Part shown: piece after piece, positions 33,762 through 41,921 of the stretch
How the letters are laid out: each line of letters opens with the position of its first letter
Position numbering within the stretch: the stretch's first letter is position 1
Origin: Pseudomonadota bacterium
GTDB taxonomy: Bacteria; Pseudomonadota; Gammaproteobacteria; UBA5335
Direction of reading: 5' to 3'
Length of the DNA stretch: 64,000 nt
Assembly (NCBI GenBank): GCA_034189865.1
Contig: JAXHTV010000012.1
Span: 1-64,000, forward strand
Notes under the pieces: generated by a model
The model's database searches: none
Seen by the model: the letters and a program-made list of their open reading frames with translations, nothing else
Told to the model about the DNA's origin: nothing
Position numbers and translations under genes: made by a program

Positions 33762-34503
33762 ATGGCCCCGTGTACACCGAGGACCACGGCTCGTCGTCTG
33801 AGCTGAAAAGCCATCCGCGTTGCCTAAAAGCCTCACGCCATAGCCAAGTCATCCATGCGCCGAGAAAACCGCCAACGAGTACATCGCTCAAAAAGTGAGC
33901 GGTCACGGCCACGCGGCTGAAAGCCGCGGCGATAAAAAGCGGGATCAACCATCGGCTCGCCCGCGGCGCGAGATAGATCAGGGCGGTTGCCAGTGCGATA
34001 GCCGTGGTCGCGTGGCCTGATGGGAATGACGCGAAATCATAACCAAGACGGAAAAAGTGAAAGCCGTAAGTGTCGCTTTCGAACAGCACGACGCAACGTG
34101 CGCGCCCAAACAGAATCTTGAGTATATTGACGGCAATTCCCGAGCTTGCGACACAGCTGAACACGAACGCGCACTGCAGAGCGACGCGCCGGGTATCGAA
34201 GGGGAGTCTCATCCGAATATCGGGTTGACGGCACACATAGGAAAAGATCAGCCAGCCCGCCAAACTCGGAACCAGTGAGTAACTCGAGTCGCCCAGGGCA
34301 TCGAGGCGGGCAAAAAACGACTTGAAGGGTGCCTCGGGCGATCGAAAGAAGCGGGCCAAGGGCTGGTCTGCCAGGAAAAAAGACGGAATTGACAGTACTG
34401 CGATGATGCAGAGCCCCGTCAACCAGGGGTGATCGCTGACCCAGTCGGTGACGAGCTGTCGATTAGGGCGATTGGCGAGCGTGGTTCGTTTCTGCGTTGT
34501 CAT
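33703..34503 (-). CDS. PAP2-family membrane phosphatase
   Basis: 266 residues, about five or six membrane helices. PAP2 motifs: C1 KILFGRARC (usual KX6RP, here RC in place of RP), C2 FPSGHA, C3 SRVAVTAHFLSDV with the catalytic histidine. Such enzymes remove phosphate from lipids such as undecaprenyl pyrophosphate, phosphatidylglycerophosphate or lipid A. Its start overlaps the upstream ArnT-like gene by 41 bases, so the two are co-translated. That suggests recycling of the glycosyltransferase's polyprenyl phosphate carrier, or dephosphorylation of the same lipid target. Confidence 0.84.
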   Translation of the reverse strand: MTTQKRTTLANRPNRQLVTDWVSDHPWLTGLCIIAVLSIPSFFLADQPLARFFRSPEAPFKSFFARLDALGDSSYSLVPSLAGWLIFSYVCRQPDIRMRLPFDTRRVALQCAFVFSCVASSGIAVNILKILFGRARCVVLFESDTYGFHFFRLGYDFASFPSGHATTAIALATALIYLAPRASRWLIPLFIAAAFSRVAVTAHFLSDVLVGGFLGAWMTWLWREAFRQRGWLFSSDDEPWSSVYTGPFTAWSTLLRERDPDQSGYR

Positions 34504-36217
34504 GACTCAATCCGCTGGCATGCACGTGGTTAGGCCGATCAAGCGCAAGGATGGCCAAGTCCATCCAGTCGCCGCCGTTGTAGTTGAAACCGCGAATCTC
34601 GTCCCACCATGTCGCGCCCAGTCCACGTTCTTTCAATAACTCCAAAAACTTTTGCGCGTCTTGGCGGGGAATCAGGGCCACTTTGGCGTTGCCGTTTCCC
34701 AGCAGCTTTGCGGCTGCTTCGGTGCTTGCGGCCAGTTGTGTCGATCGTCCCAACAGGAAGACCAGACTGGGTTCGTGATATCCCACCGCTGTCACACGGT
34801 CACTGGCCAGTTCGTGCGCTTGCAGGGATTCGGCGATTCGGGGACTGATCCAAAGCGGCGTGAGTCTCGGTAGTAGACCCAGGTAGAAACTCATCGCAAA
34901 CGCAATGGCCGTGACACTGGTCCATCGGAAGAGCCGTCGTCCGTCGGAGTCCTTCAGCGCGTAAACGATAGCGAGACTACCCAAAATGACCGTCGCAACG
35001 GTGAACAAAGAAGCCACCGGAATGCCGAAACCCAAATGCCATGGAATGGCGACGCATAGGGCAATCAAGGCGGAGCCGCCGAAAGCGCCGAATGCCCCGG
35101 CAAGCACGCGCGCTCCTGGGGCGGCTGCCTGCCACGTTCCTTTCGGGCTTGCCAAGGCGGCCGCTACCAGTAGGCTGGCGGCGGGAAAGACCGGCAGAAT
35201 ATAGTGCGGTAGTTTGGTGGCTACCAGTTCTAACATGAGCCATGTCGGTAACAGCCAAGCGATGCAAAAGCGCACAGCCGGATCATTTCGGGAACGCCAA
35301 ACCCACGGGGTCGCAACCAAGGCGAACAAGCTCGCGGGCCAGAAAGTCAGTGCAAAAGAGAGCAGATAGCTTCCCGGTGCTGCGCCATGAGATTCCTGGC
35401 CAGATGGAACTTTGGCCAACAGATCTCCCAACAGCGCATCGCGAACGAAGCGTCCTTCCGTGGCGATGGAAATGGCAATGATCCAGGGCAACACCAAGCC
35501 AGCGACAATCAGCAAGCCCCAGCCGGGGCGGAGTGATCTGAGCCAGCGTCGGTTGTCGTCGGTGATGGTCAGCCAGGCCACGGTGAGGCCGGAGATGGCA
35601 CAAATGATCGGGCCCTTGATCAGAATGCCCAAGCCTTGGGCAATCCAAAAAAGAACCGCCCAAAAGATTGGCGACGGTTTGTTTTTCGGGTCCAAATAGA
35701 GACGGGCAAGACAACCCTGGGCGAGTACGATCACGGCCAGCAGGACCGCGTCAGTCTTGGCTAATCGTGCTTCCACGCCCAGCAGCACCGAACTGGCCAA
35801 GAACAGCGCGGACAATGCGGCAACGGGTCGACTGAAAAGGCGTTGCCCCAGTTGATATGTGAGCAATACAGCCGCGATGGCACCGAGCAACGAAGGTATC
35901 CGGTAGGGCCAGATGGCTTGCTCGCCGGCGAAAGGCGCCAGGATCCGGGCAGACGCGGCCTGTAGCCAATAAACGCCCGCCGGCTTGCGATTTCGTTCAT
36001 CATCCTGAAAGCGAATCGTGACCCAATCGCCGCTTTGCCACATTTGTCGGCTTGCTTGAGCGAATCGCGACTCGTCCCGGTCAGTCGGTGGTAGCGATGT
36101 GAATCCCGGCAGGAAAAAGAGTAGGCAAAGTAAGACCAACCAACCCGCGACGCGGCGGGGCGGCCGGCGGTCGAGGTCGGTCGAAAGCGCCGGCACGTTC
36201 GTGGTATGCAGCAACAT
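34463..36217 (-). CDS. ArnT-like polyprenyl-phosphate glycosyltransferase (GT83 type)
   Basis: About 584 residues with twelve or so membrane segments. The first periplasmic loop reads PPTDRDESRFAQASRQM, then DDERNRKPAGVYWLQ, which matches the ArnT/PMT pattern with an acidic catalytic pair and a KPxxxYW substrate-loop motif. The family moves a sugar, for example aminoarabinose, from undecaprenyl phosphate to lipid A or another acceptor in the periplasm. No arnBCAD genes lie nearby, so the sugar is unknown. Start is uncertain (36217, or 36241). Paired with a PAP2 phosphatase. Confidence 0.85.
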   Translation of the reverse strand: MLLHTTNVPALSTDLDRRPPRRVAGWLVLLCLLFFLPGFTSLPPTDRDESRFAQASRQMWQSGDWVTIRFQDDERNRKPAGVYWLQAASARILAPFAGEQAIWPYRIPSLLGAIAAVLLTYQLGQRLFSRPVAALSALFLASSVLLGVEARLAKTDAVLLAVIVLAQGCLARLYLDPKNKPSPIFWAVLFWIAQGLGILIKGPIICAISGLTVAWLTITDDNRRWLRSLRPGWGLLIVAGLVLPWIIAISIATEGRFVRDALLGDLLAKVPSGQESHGAAPGSYLLSFALTFWPASLFALVATPWVWRSRNDPAVRFCIAWLLPTWLMLELVATKLPHYILPVFPAASLLVAAALASPKGTWQAAAPGARVLAGAFGAFGGSALIALCVAIPWHLGFGIPVASLFTVATVILGSLAIVYALKDSDGRRLFRWTSVTAIAFAMSFYLGLLPRLTPLWISPRIAESLQAHELASDRVTAVGYHEPSLVFLLGRSTQLAASTEAAAKLLGNGNAKVALIPRQDAQKFLELLKERGLGATWWDEIRGFNYNGGDWMDLAILALDRPNHVHASGLSHDNAETNHARQSP

Positions 36218-36368
36218 GGGCGTGCCGTGTTCCTGGTGCATTGGGAGATGTGGCCTGATGTGGCACGATAGCGGCTTGATGTGACGTCCCAATGACGGAT
36301 CTGCACCCCGTGGTGATTCGGACTGTCAACCGCTTGTCATGATGATCAGTCTTACTTTGAGGGCTGTG

Positions 36369-37904
36369 ATGTTGAGTTCAGTAGCGAGCCTTGGAAGTGA
36401 CCACACCGCTCCCCGCCAACCCATCAACCGGTGGCCGGCGGTGGCTTTTCTTTTCGTCAGCGCGGCGGTGACGGTTTGGCACGTCGCCTTCTTGTATCAG
36501 GGCTGGTTGAATCTGTTTTTCGACGAAGCCCAATACTGGTTTTGGTCGACCGAGCCGGCGTTCGGATATTTTTCCAAGCCGCCCATGGTGGCTTGGATCA
36601 TCTATCTCACGACCAGTTTGCTGGGCGACAGCGAATTTGCCATCAAGGTCGGTTCACCGTTGGTTCACTGCGCCACGTCGTGGTTGATCTTTGCCTTGAC
36701 CCGCGATTTGTATGGCCCAAAGGAGGCCTTCTGGGCCGGCCTGGGGTATCTCAGTTTGCCGGCGGTGGCTTTTTCCAGCGCCATTGTTTCCACCGACCCA
36801 CCCTTACTGTTGTTTTGGGCGGCCAGCTTAGTGTGTTTGCACCGGGCGCTCACGGGAGGGCAGTGGATCTGGTGGGTCGGCCTTGGTGTGGCGATCGGGT
36901 TGGGCATGCTGAGCAAATACGCCATGCTGTTTTTCCTGATGGGCTTGGTGGTACACGGGTTGTGGAGCGGTTCGCTGACCAAGCTGTTGCATCGGCGATT
37001 CGCGCTGTCCGTGCTCATCGCGGGTTTGATTTACCTTCCGAATGTGCTGTGGAACCTGGATCATGGGCTGGTCAGTTATGTTCATACGGGTGACAACGCC
37101 CGATTGGATCGGGCTGGCCTCCGGCCGGGTGAATTTCTGGCCTTTGTTGCCAGTCAGGCGCTGGTCTTCGGACCCGTGTTCTTCGGCGCATTGGTGGCCA
37201 TTTTGCTGCGATTATTTCGCAGCCGATCGGTTTCCGAGCGTACGGGTTTTTTGCTGAGTTTCTCCCTGCCCCCTCTGATCTTTTACAGCGTGTTGAGTCT
37301 GGTCTCAGGTGCGAATGCCAATTGGGCAGTGACGGCCTATGTCAGTGCTGTTCCGCTCGTGACTGCGACCTTGTATCGGCACCGAAAATGGTGGCTCTAT
37401 GGCGCGTTGGTGTTGCATGCGGCGCTGGCTGTCGCACTGCATGAAATTCCCAAGAGTCCCCAGCCGTTTGGGTTCGAGCTCTCCGCCCGCAGCGACCCGC
37501 TTCGCCGGATCCGCGGCTGGGATGAGATGGGCGCACAAGTCGTCGCGCTTTGGAAGCTTTATCCCGAGGCGAAGGTGCTGGTGACCGATCGTCCCTCCGC
37601 GGCCGAGTTTTTGTACTATGCTCGCCCCGCGCCGGTCGTGAAGTGGAACGCGGACGGCGATATCGATGACCACTTCGACCTGGTCAGAGGCTTGCGCGAT
37701 GAGGATACCGGGCGCTATTTGCTTGTCACCGACAAGTCACAGCCTACCGATATCCTGGCCAGGTTTGAGCGTATAATTTCGCTGGGTACGTTATCTGCGC
37801 CGCGCTGTTGCGGAGATTCGATGACCTACCACGCGTTTTTGCTCAGTGCATTTAGGGGTTACGGAACCGCTACGGACGAGCAACCCACAGGGAGGTCCCA
37901 CTGA
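36369..37904 (+). CDS. PMT/RgtA-like membrane glycosyltransferase
   Basis: About 511 residues, multi-spanning. The first loop LFFDEAQYWFWSTEPAFGYFSKPPMVAW carries the acidic DE pair and the KPPM motif of dolichyl/polyprenyl-phosphate-sugar transferases, in the style of the Rhizobium RgtA-D galacturonosyltransferases. The ATG at 36369 has GAGGG five bases upstream; 36339 is possible. Divergent from the ArnT-like gene and coupled to a second PAP2 gene by a one-base overlap. Sugar and acceptor are unknown. Confidence 0.82.
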   Translation: MLSSVASLGSDHTAPRQPINRWPAVAFLFVSAAVTVWHVAFLYQGWLNLFFDEAQYWFWSTEPAFGYFSKPPMVAWIIYLTTSLLGDSEFAIKVGSPLVHCATSWLIFALTRDLYGPKEAFWAGLGYLSLPAVAFSSAIVSTDPPLLLFWAASLVCLHRALTGGQWIWWVGLGVAIGLGMLSKYAMLFFLMGLVVHGLWSGSLTKLLHRRFALSVLIAGLIYLPNVLWNLDHGLVSYVHTGDNARLDRAGLRPGEFLAFVASQALVFGPVFFGALVAILLRLFRSRSVSERTGFLLSFSLPPLIFYSVLSLVSGANANWAVTAYVSAVPLVTATLYRHRKWWLYGALVLHAALAVALHEIPKSPQPFGFELSARSDPLRRIRGWDEMGAQVVALWKLYPEAKVLVTDRPSAAEFLYYARPAPVVKWNADGDIDDHFDLVRGLRDEDTGRYLLVTDKSQPTDILARFERIISLGTLSAPRCCGDSMTYHAFLLSAFRGYGTATDEQPTGRSH

Positions 37905-38608
37905 TGCCGCAGCATGTCATATTCTGGGTGGCCGGGCTGACGGGTTTGATGGCGCTGGTGTTTTTGTTGTTTCCCGAGATCGATCTGTGGGTGGCTGGCT
38001 GGTTTTTCCTGGAGCCGGGGCGCTTCGTTTTGACCGACACGACAACGGCCTGGTGGTTGGGCGAAGCGGTGGATTTCATCGTCTTGGCAGTATTGCTCGG
38101 TTTGCTGTTCGGCTTGACCCGTTGCTGGCGGAGCGGTCATCAATCCTTTGGGATGAATCGCCGCCGGATCTTATACTTACTGCTGGTGATGCTGCTCGGC
38201 CCCGGTTTGATGGTCAATACCGTATTTAAGGACAACTGGGGACGTGCCAGACCATTGCACGTTTCGGAGTTTGGGGGAGATGCGCAGTTTACGCCTCCCG
38301 TCCTGGTTGCCGAGCAATGTGAACGCAATTGCTCCTTTGTCTCGGGCGACGCCTCTGTTGGGTTCTACTTTGTGGCTTTGGCATTCGTATTTCGTCGCAA
38401 GTGGTTGCGCTTGATGTTATTTGGCGGCGCGGCCGGCCTGTTTTTGGGATTCGAGCGAATGCTGCAAGGTGCGCACTTTTTGAGTGACGTCCTTTTCTCC
38501 GGGGTCGTGACCTTCGCGGTGGCATGGCTGCTTGCCCAGGTTTTCCTGCCGGAAGACCGTGTCGCATGGTGGCCATCAGTTCGTGGTCGGCCTGCATCAT
38601 CCACCTGA
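37904..38608 (+). CDS. PAP2-family membrane phosphatase (altered C2 motif)
   Basis: 234 residues with about six membrane helices. C1 is intact (KDNWGRARP) and so is C3 (ERMLQGAHFLSDV, with histidine and aspartate). C2 reads FVSGDAS where PSGH is usual, so the helper histidine is replaced by aspartate. The ATG lies in TGATG with the upstream glycosyltransferase stop, and GGGAGG sits in front of it. Probable partner of that transferase in lipid-carrier turnover or LPS dephosphorylation. Confidence 0.82.
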   Translation: MPQHVIFWVAGLTGLMALVFLLFPEIDLWVAGWFFLEPGRFVLTDTTTAWWLGEAVDFIVLAVLLGLLFGLTRCWRSGHQSFGMNRRRILYLLLVMLLGPGLMVNTVFKDNWGRARPLHVSEFGGDAQFTPPVLVAEQCERNCSFVSGDASVGFYFVALAFVFRRKWLRLMLFGGAAGLFLGFERMLQGAHFLSDVLFSGVVTFAVAWLLAQVFLPEDRVAWWPSVRGRPASST

Positions 38609-38756
38609 TTTTTTAATCGCGACAAACGCTTGCTGATCATTCTCTCCGCTTGCGCCATTCCATCCCGTGAGGCTTGGGTCTGCCTACATTCGTCCACCAG
38701 GATGTGATATTTGTATTTCCCTAACGCGTCGAGAGAACGCACGATGGGGGAGAGAT

Positions 38757-39647
38757 ATGGAGGGTTTGGAGCGGCCGACGGCCGAGATGGCCGAAACCTG
38801 GGAATATGGCGTAGAACCTGGGTTAACGCTCAGGGGCGGAATCATCGATCGTGGTCGCTCCACGCTGATTCATTTTTTGCCGGGAACGGCTTTTGCCTGC
38901 CGATTGTATTGGCCATTTCTTTCTCGCCTGGCCGAACACTACGATCTTTTCTGGCACGATCTCCACGGTCACGGCGAATCGGATGACGGTGGGCTGGAAT
39001 TCCGGGGTTGGCGCTTTACGGTCGATGCCGCCACCGCCATGATGGATCGTTTCGGTTTGCGCCATGGCGAACGCCGTATCGTGGGCATGGGCCACAGTTA
39101 CGGTGGCTGTATGACCTTGATTATGGCGGCAGAGCGGCCCGAGCTTTTCGGACAATTATTGTTGACCGATCCTTTTATGGTTCCGGAATCGCGCGAAGTA
39201 ACCTACCGCAGCATGATGCCGACCCTGGTGCAGCGTACCCGCCAGCGCAATCCGGTCTGGTCCGACGAAGCCGCTGTAAGAAGTTATCTTAAAGCGCGGC
39301 TCATGTTTCAAGATTGGCACGAAGAAGCGGTCGACGCGTTCATTCGGTACAACATGTCGCCCACGGACAGCGGGCAACTGCAACTCAAGTGCCCACCCGT
39401 CATTGAGGCCGGGGTATACGACGATGTCGTCGATGCGCTTTGGCCCAGTGTAGACGTTCTCCAAACGCCGACAGTGATACTCTCCGGGGATCGTACAGTG
39501 CCGTTTTTCCGAGAGGGTCACGATCTGGCGGCGCGAATCAATCCCCACGTCGGTCTGATCCGGGTCGCCGGCGGTCACAACTTCATGCAAGAACGACCGG
39601 AAATTATCGCCCGTCAAGCCCTGGACGTGCTCGGTGCGTCCTCGTAA
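38757..39647 (+). CDS. Alpha/beta hydrolase
   Basis: About 296 residues. FLPGTAFACRLYWPF forms the oxyanion loop, GHSYGGCM the serine nucleophile elbow, SGDRTVPFF the acid region and AGGHNFMQERPE the histidine. A serine hydrolase of the esterase/lipase or C-C hydrolase type; substrate unknown. GGGAGAG precedes the ATG; longer in-frame sequence to 38667 has no ribosome site. It stands alone, about 150 bases after the PAP2 gene. Confidence 0.83.
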   Translation: MEGLERPTAEMAETWEYGVEPGLTLRGGIIDRGRSTLIHFLPGTAFACRLYWPFLSRLAEHYDLFWHDLHGHGESDDGGLEFRGWRFTVDAATAMMDRFGLRHGERRIVGMGHSYGGCMTLIMAAERPELFGQLLLTDPFMVPESREVTYRSMMPTLVQRTRQRNPVWSDEAAVRSYLKARLMFQDWHEEAVDAFIRYNMSPTDSGQLQLKCPPVIEAGVYDDVVDALWPSVDVLQTPTVILSGDRTVPFFREGHDLAARINPHVGLIRVAGGHNFMQERPEIIARQALDVLGASS

Positions 39648-39707
39648 CGAACAAGCCAGGGGCGAGCTGATTATGATTTCGGTCCAACGCCTCCCGGTCT
39701 TACCCCT

Positions 39708-39721
39708 TTGACGCAGATCAA
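39708..39721 (+). promoter_or_regulatory. FNR/ANR/DNR-type box upstream of the NosL-like gene
   Basis: TTGAC-GCAG-ATCAA matches the FNR-family consensus TTGAT-N4-ATCAA at nine of ten positions. It is flanked by matching T and A (TTTGAC...ATCAAAG). It lies in the intergenic region 138 bases before the NosL-like ATG. A weak -10-like GAAAGT is placed near 39744-39749, about where class II activation would need it. Confidence 0.65.
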
Positions 39722-39852
39722 AGTCCTTGCGGCTCTGAACGGCGAAAGTGAATTCGCCCCGTCGCATGGCGCGTGGGGATAGGGAGTCCGGCCGGCCCTT
39801 ACCATTAAGTTGTTGGTCGAGCTGGACGGGATGAAGATAAGGAGGAGATCAA

Positions 39853-40284
39853 ATGGGGCGCATCAAGCTCAGGGTTCTGTTGATGTTATCGCTGCTCGGT
39901 CTGGTTTTGCCGATCGTTGGCATGGCCGAGGTTCATAAGCACGAGGTGGATTACTGTGGTTTGTGTGGCAAGGAAGTTGCCAACGCCCATGTGAAGTTCG
40001 TCGTGACCTATCCCGGTGGAAAGCAGGAAACGTTAGGGTGTGCGGGTTGCGGTTTGAGTGTCATGAGCGTGCAGAAAGTCGAGGGCGGGCAAACCATGGA
40101 CTTCCTGCGGGGTGAAATGCTCGATGCCAAGGTGGCGTTCTATGTCGTCGGTTCCGACTTCGGTGCTTGCTGTGCGCCATCGTGGTTGTCTTTCTCCAGC
40201 CAGAAAGAAGCGGAGAAATTCGCCAAGGGCTTCGGCGGCGAGGTTCTTGATTTCGATGGTGCCATGGCGTGGCTGGCGAAATAG
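39853..40284 (+). CDS. NosL-like exported cysteine-rich protein
   Basis: 143 residues: signal peptide (LLMLSLLGLVLPIVGMA), then a domain with YCGLCGKEV, GCAGCG and FGACCAPSW. The paired cysteines, YVVGSDFG and the closing GGEVLDFDGAMAWL resemble NosL, the copper chaperone of nitrous oxide reductase, and related metallochaperones. Likely a periplasmic metal or heme-thiol protein. No nos operon is present in the window. AAGGAGGAG lies just before the ATG. An FNR box and a strong terminator frame it as a single-gene unit. Confidence 0.75.
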   Translation: MGRIKLRVLLMLSLLGLVLPIVGMAEVHKHEVDYCGLCGKEVANAHVKFVVTYPGGKQETLGCAGCGLSVMSVQKVEGGQTMDFLRGEMLDAKVAFYVVGSDFGACCAPSWLSFSSQKEAEKFAKGFGGEVLDFDGAMAWLAK

Positions 40285-40314
40285 TTCGCGAAGTCATTGA
40301 TTAGCGCAAAGGCT

Positions 40315-40350
40315 AACCGCGGTCGAAACTAATCTTCGGCCGCGGTTTTT
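40315..40350 (+). terminator. Rho-independent terminator after NosL-like gene
   Basis: AACCGCGG and CCGCGGTT pair perfectly, with an inner CGA/TCG closing, then five T residues. It begins about 30 bases past the stop. Confidence 0.9.
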
Positions 40351-40498
40351 GATCGCTTGGAGAGGTGGAACGGACGCTCACCTGAGGTCTGTCGCGCCGC
40401 CGCCGCTCGCTTCATAGAAGATACATCAGATTCGGCAGTACACACCGATGTGTTCTATCCTCAGATCCGGGGCATTAGATCAACGTCTATCAACTGAT

Positions 40499-40807
40499 AT
40501 GTTTGGCAAGAACAAAGTCCGGAAGCGGTTGAGCCGTTTGCGCGCGTCGGCATCCCAAGGGGTGATGCGTCACCGCTGGAAATTCTTCGTGTTGGGTGTG
40601 GGTTTGCTGTTGCTGGGATTCTATTTCTCCCTCATGCCACCCGAAGTCGGTCAAGAGTTTCTTCGGGTGTTGGATCGGAATGCCACTGCCGGCGTGGTAT
40701 TGCTGCGATTTTCAGGTTTGTTCTTTTTCCTGCTTGGCGGCATGGGTTTCAAGATGAAATTTGATCGTGACTATTTCCCTGAACGCTATCGCAATCGGAA
40801 AGACTAG
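40499..40807 (+). CDS. Small two-helix membrane protein of unknown function
   Basis: 102 residues from the ATG at 40499. A basic N-terminus (KVRKRLSRLRAS) precedes a helix (FFVLGVGLLLLGFYFSL). Then comes a periplasmic stretch of about 20 residues and a second helix (VVLLRFSGLFFFLLGGMG) with a charged tail. Not recognised. There is no clear ribosome site, so the start is uncertain (40448 also possible). It stands between two terminator-flanked genes. Confidence 0.55.
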   Translation: MFGKNKVRKRLSRLRASASQGVMRHRWKFFVLGVGLLLLGFYFSLMPPEVGQEFLRVLDRNATAGVVLLRFSGLFFFLLGGMGFKMKFDRDYFPERYRNRKD

Positions 40808-41047
40808 CCACGCTTATACCCGCGTTCTCCCCTCGTCCCTTCTACCCCGATACCGCGTTCAAATCTCTTGGTCGTCTTTCTGGTCGGCGGTCTCGCCGAG
40901 CAGAATTTCTCGCCCGATTTCGGGGTTCTCCACCGGTCATCGAGCACTGCTAAAGGTTCTGGGTCGATAGCCGTTATTGAAAGCGTGCGACTCTCTTTTC
41001 TCTTTTTACTCAACGCTTGTTTTGAGCGTAAGCCACGGTGACTCGTT

Positions 41048-41686
41048 ATGAACTTTACCAAGTCAGCTCTATGCGCCCTGGTCGGCGTAGGATTATTGCT
41101 GCCCGCCGCAGGTGTTGCTGCGTCAAGCGGTAAACTCTATAGATGGGTGGACGCGACCGGTCGGGTGCACATTTCCGATCAGTTGCCACCCGGCCAGGCT
41201 GAGGAAGATCGTGAGATCCTCAACCGCCAAGGGCGGGTTGTCGATCAGGTCAACATTCCCGAACCGAAATCACCCGAAGAATTGGCCGCTGAAGAGCGGC
41301 AACAAGCCATCGAGCGGGAGCAAGCTCGCCAAGATGAGATATTGCTCACCAACTATGCGAGCGCGGCGGAGATTACTCAGGCTCGTGACGAGCGTCTCGA
41401 CGAACTGCATCATTTAATCCACATCGCCAAACAACAGGTCGACCGGGTTAACGAACTGCTCGAGAAGCGACGTATACATGCCGATCGCTTCCTCGGCAAC
41501 AATGCTCCGGTTCCCGAATACTTGCAGTCGGAGCTGCACAAGCTTTCGGCTGAGCGCGACGCGCACCAGCGCTACATCGAGGCGCGTCAAGAGGAAATGG
41601 CGCAGACCTGGGTTAATTATCAACAGGATCTGGATCGGTTCAGTGCCCTTGGGTCGGTCACGCCGGTTGTTGCAAGCGATCACTAA
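41048..41686 (+). CDS. DUF4124-domain exported protein
   Basis: 212 residues. Signal peptide (MNFTKSALCALVGVG, cleavage after AGVA), then the DUF4124 core KLYRWVDATGRVHISDQLPPG, then a long charged coiled-coil region (about 80-200; EERQQAIEREQARQDE and onward). Family function is unknown; such proteins are periplasmic or envelope-associated in gammaproteobacteria. Followed by a strong terminator. Confidence 0.85.
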   Translation: MNFTKSALCALVGVGLLLPAAGVAASSGKLYRWVDATGRVHISDQLPPGQAEEDREILNRQGRVVDQVNIPEPKSPEELAAEERQQAIEREQARQDEILLTNYASAAEITQARDERLDELHHLIHIAKQQVDRVNELLEKRRIHADRFLGNNAPVPEYLQSELHKLSAERDAHQRYIEARQEEMAQTWVNYQQDLDRFSALGSVTPVVASDH

Positions 41687-41730
41687 CGGAGTGTCTAAAG
41701 GCCTTTTGCCGGTTCCCCCAAACCGGATAT

Positions 41731-41766
41731 TGCCGCGGGATATCATCTTATCCCGCGGCATTTTTA
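41731..41766 (+). terminator. Rho-independent terminator after DUF4124 gene
   Basis: A perfect 12-base stem (TGCCGCGGGATA / TATCCCGCGGCA) with a six-base loop, followed by TTTTTAT. It starts about 45 bases after the stop. Confidence 0.93.
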
Positions 41767-41921
41767 TACCCGATCACCAATCGATTCGCCCTCACCGGCC
41801 AGTCTTTGAGAAAATCGACAACCTGAACTGATGACTTTGCGAAGCCCCGGATCGCAGGAGTGGTGATTTTTTGGCGTTGGCTTGTTTAGTGCGTTCATCA
41901 ATCTCGGGTAGAGAGGTCTTA

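Noticed and set aside
36250-36300. TGGCAC resembling a sigma-54 -24 element between the divergent glycosyltransferase genes
   Set aside because: No TTGC follows at the required five-base spacing.
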